Shown: piece after piece, positions 9,866 to 18,110 of the stretch
Numbering within the stretch: the stretch's first letter is position 1
Layout of the letters: each line of letters starts with the position of its first letter
Assembly: GCA_964579575.1 (NCBI GenBank)
Contig: CAZOGL010000001.1
Location: 1 to 64,000, forward strand
Source: CAVEFW01 sp964579575
GTDB taxonomy: Bacteria > Actinomycetota > Coriobacteriia > Coriobacteriales > Eggerthellaceae
Direction of reading: 5' to 3'
DNA length: 64,000 bases
Translations under genes and position numbers: made by a program
Notes under the pieces: generated by a model
What the model was told of the DNA's origin: nothing
The model's database searches: none
What the model saw: the letters and a program-made list of their open reading frames with translations, nothing else

Positions 9866-10007
9866 AACGTCGACACCGTTTCTGATTGTACGTACCGCAC
9901 CAGCTAAACACAGAGATAAACCCTTTGTGATTAGCTGTTTTGAAGTATAGCGCTTTGATTGCGCCCCGAAAACAGAAACAAAGCATCCGCGTACAGACGA
10001 GGGGTTG

Positions 10008-10013
10008 TATACT
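10008..10013 (+). promoter_or_regulatory. Candidate -10 element for serS
   Basis: TATACT lies 65 bases before the serS start; no good -35 box is found 16-18 bases upstream. No T-box leader features were recognised in this spacer. Confidence 0.35.
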
Positions 10014-10077
10014 GTAAGGCAATTGTCTTGCCCACGTACCGGGCTGTGTGGAAACAAAAGCATAAGGAGTGCGACGC

Positions 10078-11358
10078 ATGTTAGATATCAAGTTCGTTCG
10101 CGAGAACCAAGAGCTTGTGGCAAATGCCATGAAAAACCGCAATGCCAAATGGGACGCAGAGAAGTTTTCCCAGCTTGATGAGGAGCGTCGTGCTGCCATT
10201 GCTGATCAAGAGAGTCTCCAGGCCGCACGCAATGCCCAATCTAAGGCTATCGGGACTTTGATGAAGGAGGGCAAGAAGGACGAGGCAGACGCCGCAAAGG
10301 AAGAAGTTCGCCTCATCAACGAGAAACTCGAGGTCGCTACTGCCCGCCGCGAGACCGCAGAGTCCTCCCTCACCGAGATTTTGATGTCCACCCCCAACAT
10401 CCCCCACGAGACCACTCCGATCGGTGCTGATGAGAACGACAACCCCGAAGTCCGTCGCTGGGGCACGCCCACCGAGTTTGATTTTGAGGCAAAGCCCCAT
10501 TGGGACCTCGGTGCAGAGCTTGGCATCATCGACAGCGAACGCGGCGTGAAGCTTGCCCATAGCCGCTTCTATTGCCTCGGTGGTTTGGGTGCCCGACTCG
10601 AGCGCAGCCTCATCAACTTCATGGCTGATACCCACACGAGCCGCGGATACAAGGAATGGTGGTTGCCGGCGATCGCAAACAAGGAGACGCTGACCGGTAC
10701 TGCGCAATTGCCGAAGTTCGAAGAGGACCTTTTCAAGACCACCGATGGCATGTACCTCATCCCCACCGCCGAAGTTCAGCTCACCAACCTCCATCGCGAC
10801 GAAGTTCTTGATGCCGCCGACCTGCCCATGAAGTATTGCGCATTTACGCCCTGCTTCCGCAAGGAGGCTGGTAGTGCTGGCCGCGACACCCGTGGCATCA
10901 TCCGCGTCCACCAGTTCAGCAAGGTTGAGATGGTCAAGTTCGCGAAGCCTGAGGAATCCCAGGATGACCTTGAGTCCATGGTTGCCGACGCGGAGAACAT
11001 TTTGCAACTGCTCGGTTTGCCCTACCGAGTCATCTCCCTTTGCACCGGTGATATCGGCTTCTCGAGTTGCAAGACCTATGACCTTGAGGTTTGGCTGCCG
11101 AGCTACAACGCCTACAAGGAGATCTCCAGTTGCTCCGATTGTTGGGATTTCCAAGCTCGTCGTGCAAACATCAAGTACCGTGATCCCGACAACTTCAAGG
11201 GTACGCGCTACGTCCATACGTTGAACGGCTCCGGTCTTGCCGTCGGTCGCACCATGGCCGCCATCATCGAGAATTTCCAGCAACCCGACGGATCCATCAA
11301 GGTCCCCGAGGTTTTGGTTCCCTATATGGGCTGCGAGTACATCAAGGCCCAGGACTAG
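10078..11358 (+). CDS. serS: Seryl-tRNA synthetase
   Basis: A class II aminoacyl-tRNA synthetase of 426 residues, the usual length. It begins with MLDIKFVREN, followed by the N-terminal helical arm that binds the long variable arm of tRNA-Ser (residues ~30-105). The catalytic domain shows motif 2 (FRKEAGSAGRDTRGIIRVHQF) and motif 3 (NGSGLAVGRTMAAIIENFQ), and CSDCWDFQARR near the active site. ATG 10078 has aaggag at the right distance; a GTG three codons earlier overlaps that site and is less likely. It stands alone with its own upstream -10. Confidence 0.97.
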   Translation: MLDIKFVRENQELVANAMKNRNAKWDAEKFSQLDEERRAAIADQESLQAARNAQSKAIGTLMKEGKKDEADAAKEEVRLINEKLEVATARRETAESSLTEILMSTPNIPHETTPIGADENDNPEVRRWGTPTEFDFEAKPHWDLGAELGIIDSERGVKLAHSRFYCLGGLGARLERSLINFMADTHTSRGYKEWWLPAIANKETLTGTAQLPKFEEDLFKTTDGMYLIPTAEVQLTNLHRDEVLDAADLPMKYCAFTPCFRKEAGSAGRDTRGIIRVHQFSKVEMVKFAKPEESQDDLESMVADAENILQLLGLPYRVISLCTGDIGFSSCKTYDLEVWLPSYNAYKEISSCSDCWDFQARRANIKYRDPDNFKGTRYVHTLNGSGLAVGRTMAAIIENFQQPDGSIKVPEVLVPYMGCEYIKAQD

Positions 11359-11403
11359 GCGAGTTCAAACGCACGCTACCCGTTGGTGATTCTTGGATAA
11401 TCA

Positions 11404-12617
11404 GTGAGCACGGAGTTCGAAGACAACCAATCGACAGGACGGCCTTCCGAGTATGGGAAGGCCGCCTCTTCTGGGACGCGTGCCGATAGGTCGCGTGGCG
11501 ATGGGTTGCGTGGCGAAGGGTCGCGTGCTGATGGGCCACGTAGGCGTTCTGGAGCGCAACCCCGGAGTACCTATGAGTCTGAGGCGCAGGCTCTTGCCGA
11601 TATCTGGGATCCCAAGAAACGCAAGGAGCGTGAGGAGGCAGCTGCGCGCGAGGCAGCTGNNNNNNNNNNNNNNNNNNNNNNNNNNNNNNNNNNNNNNNNN
11701 NNNNNNNNNNNNNNNNNNNNNNNNNNNNNNNNNNNNNNNNNNNNNNNNNNNNNNNNNNNGGGAACGACATCGAAGACGAAGCCGTCGGCCCGGATTTGTC
11801 GGGGAACGACATCGAAGACGAAGCCGTCAGCTCGGATTCGATTGCCGACGCTCCGATGGTAGAGGCCGAAGGCCCCGTCGATGGGGATACTAGGACAACC
11901 TTTGAGGGGAATCGCCCAAAGAAACCGTCGAGAAGAAAGCCTAGCCAACCTGACAATCGAAAAACGAGCGGCAAGCCCCGCAAGTCTGTGGGGGCCAAGC
12001 GCTTCGCGGCGTGGAAGGTCATCTTGGCAATCGTTGCTTTTCTTCTTGTCGTCGTTGTCGCCCTCGTGACCTATGCAAGCCTTTCCCGCTGGGTGTTTGT
12101 GGATGATGTAACAGACATCAAGGGTTCGTGGCACCTGTCTGCCGAGCCGGTCAGCGTTGTCATCTCGGATACCGAAATGAACCTTGCCGATGAGGTCTCT
12201 TATACCTATACCATGGACACGCAGGCCAAGGTCATCAATGAGACCTTAGGAAACATGAAGGGTGCGGCTCGCTACCGGTTCTCCGAGGATCGTAACAGCG
12301 TCGCTATTTTTGATGACAGTTCGAGCGATTGGCTGAACAACGCCATGATTGACCTCAGGTGGTATGTCGATTGTGCGTTTGCCAAGGTTTTCGGCGGGGA
12401 GTCGCCCGATCTGCTCGGTGGGGAGTCTGGCATCATCATGTATCGCGCGGGGTATGACGCCCCTGGTGTGGTGACCATGACGGCTGAGGTTGTTGAAGGG
12501 GACGCCGGGCAACAGGCCACCGAAGGGGACGCTGGGCAACAGGTCGCCGAAGGGAACGCGCAAGGGAATTCGGCGAGCGTGGCCAGTGATGCGGGGGCTC
12601 CATCTGCCTCCGAATAG
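11404..12617 (+). CDS. Single-pass membrane protein with repeat-rich cytoplasmic part (interrupted by gap)
   Basis: I read this as one gene interrupted by the 100-N gap at 11660-11759; the frames on the two sides differ only because the gap length is arbitrary. It starts at a weak GTG (11404). The N-terminal part is Arg/Gly/Ser-rich and contains four 15-bp in-frame units (11476-11535). An ADIWDPKKRKEREE segment and Ala/Glu units run into the gap. After the gap come 14-residue acidic repeats, a basic stretch, one membrane helix (VILAIVAFLLVVVVALVTY), and an extracytoplasmic domain of about 130 residues (GSWHLSAEPVSVVISD). The tail has 9-residue repeats ending in Ala/Ser. The family is not recognised. 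Confidence 0.65.
11476..11535. repeat. Four in-frame 15-bp tandem units
   Basis: Units of the form t-gcgtgNNgatggg at 11476, 11491, 11506 and 11521 encode degenerate five-residue Arg/Gly/Asp units near the N-terminus of the membrane protein. Confidence 0.85.
11635..11659. repeat. 15-bp tandem unit running into the assembly gap
   Basis: gaggcagctgcgcgc at 11635-11649 is followed by the first ten bases of a second copy (11650-11659), which stops at the first N. The assembly therefore breaks inside a tandem array. Confidence 0.85.
11660..11759. other. Assembly gap (100 N) inside the 11.4-12.6 kb membrane protein gene
   Basis: Exactly 100 N, flanked on the left by a truncated 15-bp repeat copy and on the right by two 42-bp repeat copies. 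Confidence 0.95.
11760..11843. repeat. Two in-frame 42-bp tandem units beside the gap
   Basis: Two copies of a 14-residue acidic unit (GNDIEDEAV followed by variable residues) start at the first base after the gap. More copies probably lie in the gap. Confidence 0.85.
12495..12560. repeat. In-frame 27-bp tandem units in a protein tail
   Basis: Units at 12495-12521 and 12522-12548, plus a partial third copy, encode EGDAGQQ-type nine-residue repeats in the C-terminal tail of the membrane protein. Confidence 0.85.
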
Positions 12618-12643
12618 GTTGCGGGTGTCGACGGGAGGTTCCC

Positions 12644-13057
12644 ATGTTGCACGTAGAGTCCATCGTGGTCAGACGCGACCGTATTGTGGCGGTGGTTCGC
12701 ATGGACGAGGGCGCGTCTCGGTTCACCTCGCGTGCCTTGGTTGACCGCATCCTCGAACGGTTTCCCGATCTGCCTTTCCACTCGTGCGTAAACGCAAAGG
12801 GGCCTCAGTTTGGAGACGTGATGGATCACACGTCCATTCCCCATGTGCTCGAGCATCTTGTTATCGATTTGCAGGCTGATGTCTATACGCGGTCAAACGC
12901 AGGAGGCGCCTCCTCGGGTGGCTCACCGCTTTTGACTGGCGTGACAAAGTGGGTCGACAGGGAAAAGGGGATCGCACAAATCCAGGTCAGCTTCCTTGAT
13001 GACCTTGTCGCTCTCGCGGCGATTCGGGAAGCGGTCGACTTCCTCAACGCCTTGTAG
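12644..13057 (+). CDS. Stand-alone cyanophycin-synthetase N-terminal-like domain protein
   Basis: A 137-residue cytoplasmic protein with gggagg well placed before ATG 12644. From memory, its core (TSIPHVLEHLVIDLQ, then a TGVTKWVDREKGIAQIQVSF strand) resembles the N-terminal domain of cyanophycin synthetase, where an EH-LELQ-type helix follows the substrate-binding region. The rest of that enzyme (ATP-grasp and Mur-ligase-like domains) is absent here, and no cyanophycin gene is nearby. It follows the membrane protein by 26 bases and may be cotranscribed with it. The function is unknown; a small regulator or scaffold is possible. The domain assignment needs a profile search. Confidence 0.55.
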   Translation: MLHVESIVVRRDRIVAVVRMDEGASRFTSRALVDRILERFPDLPFHSCVNAKGPQFGDVMDHTSIPHVLEHLVIDLQADVYTRSNAGGASSGGSPLLTGVTKWVDREKGIAQIQVSFLDDLVALAAIREAVDFLNAL

Positions 13058-13156
13058 TGGAGGACGGTTCTTTCTTGTTGCTTCTTCTATTAACGGTCCC
13101 ATCTGTGCAAATATTGCGACGAGTGTGTTTTTTGGCCGCGTGGGGAAAAGCTGCAA

Positions 13157-13162
13157 TATAAT
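13157..13162 (+). promoter_or_regulatory. Candidate -10 element for the YtxH/PRC-barrel pair
   Basis: A perfect TATAAT lies 62 bases before the YtxH start. No convincing -35 box is found at standard spacing. Confidence 0.4.
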
Positions 13163-13224
13163 AGGCCAGAGTGTAAAAATTGTAAGATACACGTTGCAAA
13201 GAACCTCAAAGCTAGGAGGAATCA

Positions 13225-13740
13225 ATGGGTAGGATCGCAGCATTTGTCATCGGAGGCCTCGTTGGCGCAGGCATCATGGCCGCAACGGCTCCCAAGTCTG
13301 GCAAGGAAACCCGCAAGCAGGTCGTAGATGCATTCAACGAGGTCAAGGACCAGGCTGTTGCCGCAAACGCCGAGGGTGGTGTTGCTCAGGTCGCCACTGA
13401 GTTTGCCGAGAAGGGCAAGAGCATCGCCAGCGATGTTATGGCAGGAGGCCAAGAGGCTGTTGCTGCTGCTACGGCCCGCGTTCAGGACGCTGCTGCTGAC
13501 ATCACCGGCACGGCTGACACCGATGATCTCAAGAAGAAGATCGAAGAGGCTCGTTCTCGCATCGTCGACCAGGTCATGAAGAACGCCAAGGAGTCCCACG
13601 AGGCTGTCGACGGCACCGTTGTTGCCGAGGTCGAGGAAGCGGTCGTCGAGGCTGTTGAAGACGTAGAGGCCGCTGAGGATGCCGAAGATGCTCCGGCCGC
13701 TGAGGATGCCGAGGCAGCCGAAGAGGCCACCGAAGAGTAA
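13225..13740 (+). CDS. YtxH-like envelope stress protein
   Basis: A 171-residue protein with a short N-terminal hydrophobic segment (IAAFVIGGLVGAGIMAATAP) followed by SGKETRKQ, the usual opening of YtxH/general-stress proteins. A long amphipathic helical region follows (residues ~30-125), then an Ala/Glu/Asp-rich tail with EDAEDA-type near-repeats. ATG 13225 has a perfect aggagga. The PRC-barrel gene follows 27 bases after the stop, so the two form an operon. Family members are membrane-attached and stress-induced; the exact role is unknown. Confidence 0.75.
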   Translation: MGRIAAFVIGGLVGAGIMAATAPKSGKETRKQVVDAFNEVKDQAVAANAEGGVAQVATEFAEKGKSIASDVMAGGQEAVAAATARVQDAAADITGTADTDDLKKKIEEARSRIVDQVMKNAKESHEAVDGTVVAEVEEAVVEAVEDVEAAEDAEDAPAAEDAEAAEEATEE

Positions 13741-13767
13741 TTCGGTCCACACGAAAAGGAATACACC

Positions 13768-14565
13768 ATGTTGACAAGCGACTTGCAGGGCAAGCGTGTT
13801 GTTGAGGTGACAAAAAAGGAGAAGCTGCGCAAGGTTGGTAAAGTGCGCAGCTTCGTTTTTCATCCCAGCGAAAAACGTGTAGTCGGAATTTTGGTGAGAC
13901 GTCCAGATGCCGCAATGATGTTTCACCGCAAGGATGTTTTTGTGCGGCTCGGCGCTTTTTCCCTCAACGATGAGGGTTGGGTTCAGATCGCAGGATGCGC
14001 CGACGCCACCAATCGGGCGGCCGAGAAGGCTCTCGGGGTCGATCTCGACGAATGCGTCATATGGCGTGGTATGCCGGTCATGTGCGAGGACGGGGAGACC
14101 CTCGGCTTCGTTGGCGATATTTCGTTCGAATTTGAAACCGGCACGGTGATCGAGGTGACCCTTGATGAAGGTAGCCTGACAAAGGACGCGCTTCTCGGAC
14201 GACGCGTCGTTCCTGCTACCGAGATTCGCGGTTTCAAAAAGGGCCTTGGACATGCGGTTGCGACAGAGGACGGCGAGTGGGATGAAGAGCCCATGCTCGG
14301 AGCCATCCTTGTGTCGGACGAAGTGAAGAGCGCTGAGACAAAGGGCGGTCTCGCAGAGAAGGCTGGAGCCTCCGCCGCCGTTACTCGCGCAAAGGTCCGC
14401 GTCGTGAAGAAGAAGGCTCAGCCGAAGGTCGACGAAGCGACGGAAAAGGCTGGTGAGGTTGCGGAGAAGGCGCTGTTTGCAACGGGGCGCCAACTCGGCC
14501 GTGCCAGTGGAATGTTCTCCGCGTTCAAGGAGGAGTTCGAAAAGGCTCGCAACGAGGACGACTGA
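13768..14565 (+). CDS. PRC-barrel domain protein
   Basis: A 265-residue soluble protein. Two PRC-barrel-like modules are visible: residues 1-80 (LQGKRVVEVTKKEKLRKVGKV, FHPSEKRVVGILV) and residues ~90-165 (MPVMCEDGETLGFVGDISF). A Lys/Ala/Glu-rich helical tail follows (residues ~190-265). PRC barrels bind partner proteins or RNA in RimM, photosynthetic reaction centres and sporulation proteins. Pairing with a YtxH protein and sharing a helical tail with it suggests that the two products interact at the membrane; this is inference. ATG 13768 has aaaagga upstream. Confidence 0.75.
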   Translation: MLTSDLQGKRVVEVTKKEKLRKVGKVRSFVFHPSEKRVVGILVRRPDAAMMFHRKDVFVRLGAFSLNDEGWVQIAGCADATNRAAEKALGVDLDECVIWRGMPVMCEDGETLGFVGDISFEFETGTVIEVTLDEGSLTKDALLGRRVVPATEIRGFKKGLGHAVATEDGEWDEEPMLGAILVSDEVKSAETKGGLAEKAGASAAVTRAKVRVVKKKAQPKVDEATEKAGEVAEKALFATGRQLGRASGMFSAFKEEFEKARNEDD

Positions 14566-14702
14566 CAAAGGCTTTTGCGCCGTCTGGCGTCTCGTTTTGC
14601 CTGAAGGGACTGCTAAAAGGCGAGTATTTGCTAGAATGACAGAAATTTGTGGTTACACGAGGGGTGCGATCACATCTAGCCATCGAATGGAAGGAAGCTA
14701 CT

Positions 14703-15641
14703 ATGCCCCAGATTACCCGTGATCAGGTTCGCATTCCGGCTGACGTTATGCCGGAGTCTCGCGAGATCTACGTCGACAACTACATGAAGGCAACTCGTGG
14801 CACCGGCCGCTTGATGTTGTTCGCATGCGATCAGAAGATCGAGCATCTCAACAAGGACTTCTACGGTGAGGGCATCCACCCCGAGGACGCAGAACCTGAG
14901 CATCTGTTTCAGATTGGCTCCCAGGGCATTTGTGGCGTCCTTGCCGGCCAGCGCGGCCTTATCGCTCAATACGCCGCCGATTATCCGGAGATTAACTACC
15001 TGGTCAAGATGAATTCCAAGACCAATTTGGTCAAGACCGCCCAAGAGGATCCGTATTCTCCCCAACTGACCAGCCTTGATGCTGTTCTCGCGATGCGCGA
15101 CGCGGGTGTTAACATCGTCGGTCTTGGCTACACGATCTATCTGGGATCCGAGTATGAGTCCACCATGCTTGCTGAAGCTGGCGAGCTCATTGCTGAGGCT
15201 CACGCCCAAGGCCTTATCGTCGTTTTGTGGATCTATCCTCGCGGCAAGGCTGTCACTGCTGAAAAGGACCCCGACCTGATTGCGGGTGCTGCTGGTGTTG
15301 CTCTGTGCCTCGGCGCCGACTTCGTCAAGGTTAATCCCCCGACGGACGGCAACGGACGGACCTCCGCTGAGAATCTTGCCGTGGCTGCCAAGGCCGCTGG
15401 TCGTACCGGTCTCGTTTGCGCTGGTGGCTCCAAGGCCGACCCCCAAGCGTTCCTGCAGCAACTGCATGACCAAATCCATATCGGTGGCGCTTGCGGCAAT
15501 GCAACGGGCCGCAACATCCATATGCGTTCCACCGAGGAAGCTGTGCGCTTGACTAAGGCCATCAGCGCCATTACCCTTGCCGACTATTCTGTCGAGGATG
15601 CCCTTGCGGTCTTCAACGGCGAGAAGGAGTTTGCAATCTAA
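14703..15641 (+). CDS. Class I fructose-bisphosphate aldolase, DhnA/archaeal-type
   Basis: A 312-residue TIM-barrel aldolase of the DhnA family, which forms a Schiff base and cleaves or builds fructose 1,6-bisphosphate. Supporting segments are FACDQKIEH near the N-terminus, VVLWIYPRGKAV, and ADFVKVNPPT, which carries the likely Schiff-base lysine. Near the end are CAGGSKADP and a GGACGNATGRNIH phosphate-binding loop. I chose ATG 14703 because ggaagga sits just upstream and the protein begins MPQITRDQVRIP. It is a single-gene unit ending in a strong terminator. LsrF-like aldolases are an alternative but less likely, as no AI-2 genes are near. Confidence 0.85.
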   Translation: MPQITRDQVRIPADVMPESREIYVDNYMKATRGTGRLMLFACDQKIEHLNKDFYGEGIHPEDAEPEHLFQIGSQGICGVLAGQRGLIAQYAADYPEINYLVKMNSKTNLVKTAQEDPYSPQLTSLDAVLAMRDAGVNIVGLGYTIYLGSEYESTMLAEAGELIAEAHAQGLIVVLWIYPRGKAVTAEKDPDLIAGAAGVALCLGADFVKVNPPTDGNGRTSAENLAVAAKAAGRTGLVCAGGSKADPQAFLQQLHDQIHIGGACGNATGRNIHMRSTEEAVRLTKAISAITLADYSVEDALAVFNGEKEFAI

Positions 15642-15660
15642 TCTGTTTGGCAGATTGTTG

Positions 15661-15698
15661 GACCCGGGATGGAGAACCATTCCGGGTCTTTTTTTTGT
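15661..15698 (+). terminator. Rho-independent terminator after the aldolase gene
   Basis: GACCCGGGATGG (15661-15672) pairs with CCATTCCGGGTC (15677-15688) across a four-base loop and is followed by eight T. Confidence 0.93.
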
Positions 15699-15860
15699 GG
15701 GGGGGGGTTGGAGTTCGCCTTGGTCTCCTGCTTGGCCCGCTAGGCTTGATCAGTTTGAGGGGTTTGGATGGAGCGTGGTCCCCTCGGCTCCTGTTTGGCC
15801 CGTTTGGTCCGCTAGGGTGTTCGGTTTAACGATGGCTTTCGTTTTTCGCCTTATCCTCTG

Positions 15861-15890
15861 AATCCCGTACGAGTCAATCCCGTACGAGCC
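15861..15890. repeat. Perfect 15-bp intergenic tandem duplication
   Basis: aatcccgtacgag plus two bases occurs twice, at 15861-15875 and 15876-15890. The surrounding 15699-15896 spacer has no gene; it also holds weak direct repeats around ggcccgctagg. Confidence 0.85.
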
Positions 15891-15896
15891 ACGAGG

Positions 15897-15926
15897 GCAA
15901 AAAAATAAGTCCGCATCAAACGGACT
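15897..15926 (-). terminator. Terminator of the tRNA-Leu gene
   Basis: Reading the minus strand, AGTCCG (15921-15926) and CGGACT (15908-15913) form a hairpin followed by t, a and a run of T. Confidence 0.8.
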
Positions 15927-15937
15927 CGGCTGGTGAG

Positions 15938-16021
15938 TGGTGCCCGGGGTGGGATTCGAACCCACACGCCTTTCGGCATCGGTTTTTGAGACCGACATGT
16001 CTGCCGTTCCATCACCCGGGC
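15938..16021 (-). tRNA. tRNA-Leu (anticodon CAA)
   Basis: An 84-base class II tRNA with an encoded CCA. The acceptor arms GCCCGGG and CCCGGGC pair perfectly. The anticodon loop is CTCAAAA, giving anticodon CAA. There is a long variable arm, and the T-arm contains GGTTCGAATCC. It is followed by its own terminator. Confidence 0.97.
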
Positions 16022-16114
16022 AAGCGAGAACATACTATAGCGCAAAATTTTCTCGTGGTCGAGAGCGATTGTGATTGTACGTTGAAGTTGGTATGTAATA
16101 CCTCGTTGCGCGGC

Positions 16115-16142
16115 TTGACATTGATGTAGTCAGGACTACAAT
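16115..16142 (+). promoter_or_regulatory. htpG housekeeping promoter
   Basis: A perfect TTGACA (16115-16120) and TACAAT (16137-16142) with a 16-base spacer. The expected start site falls at the beginning of the CIRCE element. Confidence 0.88.
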
Positions 16143-16148
16143 CTCTTG

Positions 16149-16175
16149 TTAGCACTCGAGGGGTTTGACTGCTAA
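16149..16175 (+). promoter_or_regulatory. CIRCE operator (HrcA site) in front of htpG
   Basis: TTAGCACTC, nine bases, then GACTGCTAA. This matches the CIRCE inverted repeat with one mismatch in the right arm. Placed over the transcription start, it implies that HrcA represses htpG and that repression is lifted on heat shock. Confidence 0.92.
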
Positions 16176-16247
16176 AACAGGTTTACGACCCCCACTGATA
16201 TTGGTATCAAAAAGATGCATATAGAGCGTATGTACAAGGAGAGAACA

Positions 16248-18002
16248 ATGAAAAAGTTCAAAACAGAGAGCCAAAAGCTGCTCGATCTCATGATCAACAG
16301 CATCTACACCAACAAGGAGATTTTTCTTCGCGAGTTGATCAGCAACGCTTCCGACGCGATTGACAAACTCCATTTTCGCAGCTTGACCGACAACTCCATC
16401 TCCATCGATTCCAGCACCCTTGCCATTCATCTCAATTTTGACAAGGTTGCACGAACGATCACCGTTTCAGATAACGGCATCGGCATGACCCAAGATCAGC
16501 TTGATCGCAACCTCGGTACCATTGCCCATTCCGACTCCCAGGAATTCAAGACGGAGAACTCCGACCAGCAGGGCGGGGACGTGGACATCATCGGCCAATT
16601 CGGTGTTGGTTTCTACTCCAGCTTCATGGTTGCGGAGAAGGTTGAGGTCGTTTCTCGTGCCTTTGGCGAAGACGAGGCATGGGTATGGGAAAGCGACGGT
16701 ATCAAGGGATATACCATCAAGCCGAGTCAACGTGACACACACGGTACTGACGTCATCCTCCACCTTAAGCAGGATACGGCCGAGGAAGACTATGATGTCT
16801 ATCTCACCGACTACAAGCTCAAGGAGCTCGTGAAGAAGTACAGCAACTATGTGCGCTACCCCATCATCATGGAGGTTACCCACTCCCGTCAAAAGCCGAA
16901 GCCTGAGGACGCCGGCGAGGACTATGTGCCTGAATGGGAGAACTACACCGAAGTCGAGACAGTCAACAGCATGATTCCGATTTGGAAGCGCTCCAAGTCC
17001 GAAGTCTCCGACGAGGATTATGCCCAGTTCTACAAGAGCGAGTTCCACGACGTCAACGATCCGCTGCGTACCATCAGTTTCCACGCCGAAGGCAGCCTCA
17101 ACTATGACGTCCTCCTGTTCATCCCTTCCAAGTCTCCGGACAACCTGTTCACCCGTGAGTACAAGAAGGGTCCGCAACTGTTCAGCAGCAACGTCATGAT
17201 TCAAGAGCATTGCGAGGAGCTCTTGCCTGATTATTTCAACTTTGTTCGTGGCATTGTCGACTCCCAAGACCTCACTCTCAACATCAGCCGTGAGACCCTT
17301 CAACAAAACAGCCAGCTTAAGGCAATGGCTCGCCGTATCGAGAAGAAGATCAAGGCCGAGCTTGAGAATCTCCTGAAGACCGACCGAGAGGCTTTTGAGG
17401 GCTTCTGGGGCGAGTTCGGCGACGTCCTGAAGTTTGGTATCTACCACAGCTACGGCTCTGCCCGCGACGTCATCGAGGATTTCTTGATGTTCCATTCCGC
17501 CAAGGAGGACAGGCTCGTCACGTTGCGTGAGTATGTTGATGCCATGCCCGAGGACCAGGAGGCTATCTATTTTGCGTCTGGTGATGACCTCGAGCGCGTT
17601 GCGAAGATGCCGGCAGTCGCTGGCGTTATGAACCGCGGGTACGACGTCCTTCTCGGTTCGGAGTCCCTCGACGATTTCTGCCTCACCGTGCTCGGTACCT
17701 ATGCCGAGAAAGATATCAAGAACGCCTCAGCCGCCGATACCGACGTCTCCACCGAGGAGGAGAAGAAAGAGGCCGAGACGGTTGCCGAGGACAACAAGGA
17801 GTTGCTTGAGACCATGAAGGAGGCCTTGGGCGACAAGGTTGAGCGCGTTGCCATCTCCACGCGCCTCACGTCTGCNNNNNNNNNNNNNNNNNNNNNNNNN
17901 NNNNNNNNNNNNNNNNNNNNNNNNNNNNNNNNNNNNNNNNNNNNNNNNNNNNNNNNNNNNNNNNNNNNNNNNNNNGCCGCCGTTTCCAAGCTGATGGTTT
18001 AG
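16248..18002 (+). CDS. htpG: Molecular chaperone HtpG (Hsp90), C-terminal part lost in gap
   Basis: The bacterial Hsp90 homologue. The N-terminal GHKL ATPase domain is clear: ELISNASDAIDKL (ATP-binding Asn and Asp), DNGIGM, and GQFGVGFYSSFMVA. The middle domain includes the catalytic-arginine region (LNISRETLQQN). A 100-N gap at 17876-17975 follows residue 542, and only about nine residues (ending SKLMV) are seen after it. Family members have some 80-90 more residues here (the C-terminal dimerisation domain), so the real gap is probably larger than 100. ATG 16248 has aaggaga upstream. It is controlled by a strong promoter and CIRCE. Confidence 0.95.
   Translation: MKKFKTESQKLLDLMINSIYTNKEIFLRELISNASDAIDKLHFRSLTDNSISIDSSTLAIHLNFDKVARTITVSDNGIGMTQDQLDRNLGTIAHSDSQEFKTENSDQQGGDVDIIGQFGVGFYSSFMVAEKVEVVSRAFGEDEAWVWESDGIKGYTIKPSQRDTHGTDVILHLKQDTAEEDYDVYLTDYKLKELVKKYSNYVRYPIIMEVTHSRQKPKPEDAGEDYVPEWENYTEVETVNSMIPIWKRSKSEVSDEDYAQFYKSEFHDVNDPLRTISFHAEGSLNYDVLLFIPSKSPDNLFTREYKKGPQLFSSNVMIQEHCEELLPDYFNFVRGIVDSQDLTLNISRETLQQNSQLKAMARRIEKKIKAELENLLKTDREAFEGFWGEFGDVLKFGIYHSYGSARDVIEDFLMFHSAKEDRLVTLREYVDAMPEDQEAIYFASGDDLERVAKMPAVAGVMNRGYDVLLGSESLDDFCLTVLGTYAEKDIKNASAADTDVSTEEEKKEAETVAEDNKELLETMKEALGDKVERVAISTRLTSXXXXXXXXXXXXXXXXXXXXXXXXXXXXXXXXXXAAVSKLMV
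17876..17975. other. Assembly gap (100 N) in the htpG C-terminal region
   Basis: Exactly 100 N. The expected HtpG length suggests that roughly 240-270 bases are really missing; this is an estimate from family length. Confidence 0.95.
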
Positions 18003-18031
18003 GGCGCCCTCGAAAAATACGTTACACTTTA

Positions 18032-18066
18032 GAGCCTGGCGAGATGTCGCCGGGCTCGTTTTTTGC
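18032..18066 (+). terminator. Rho-independent terminator after htpG
   Basis: GAGCCTGGCGA (18032-18042) pairs with TCGCCGGGCTC (18047-18057), followed by g and six T. Confidence 0.93.
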
Positions 18067-18110
18067 ACGGTCCCGATATCGTGGCACCTGGTTTGTCTTG
18101 GAGGTTGATG

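Noticed and set aside
9906..10077. T-box riboswitch before serS
   Set aside because: No specifier loop, T-box sequence or antiterminator arms could be recognised.
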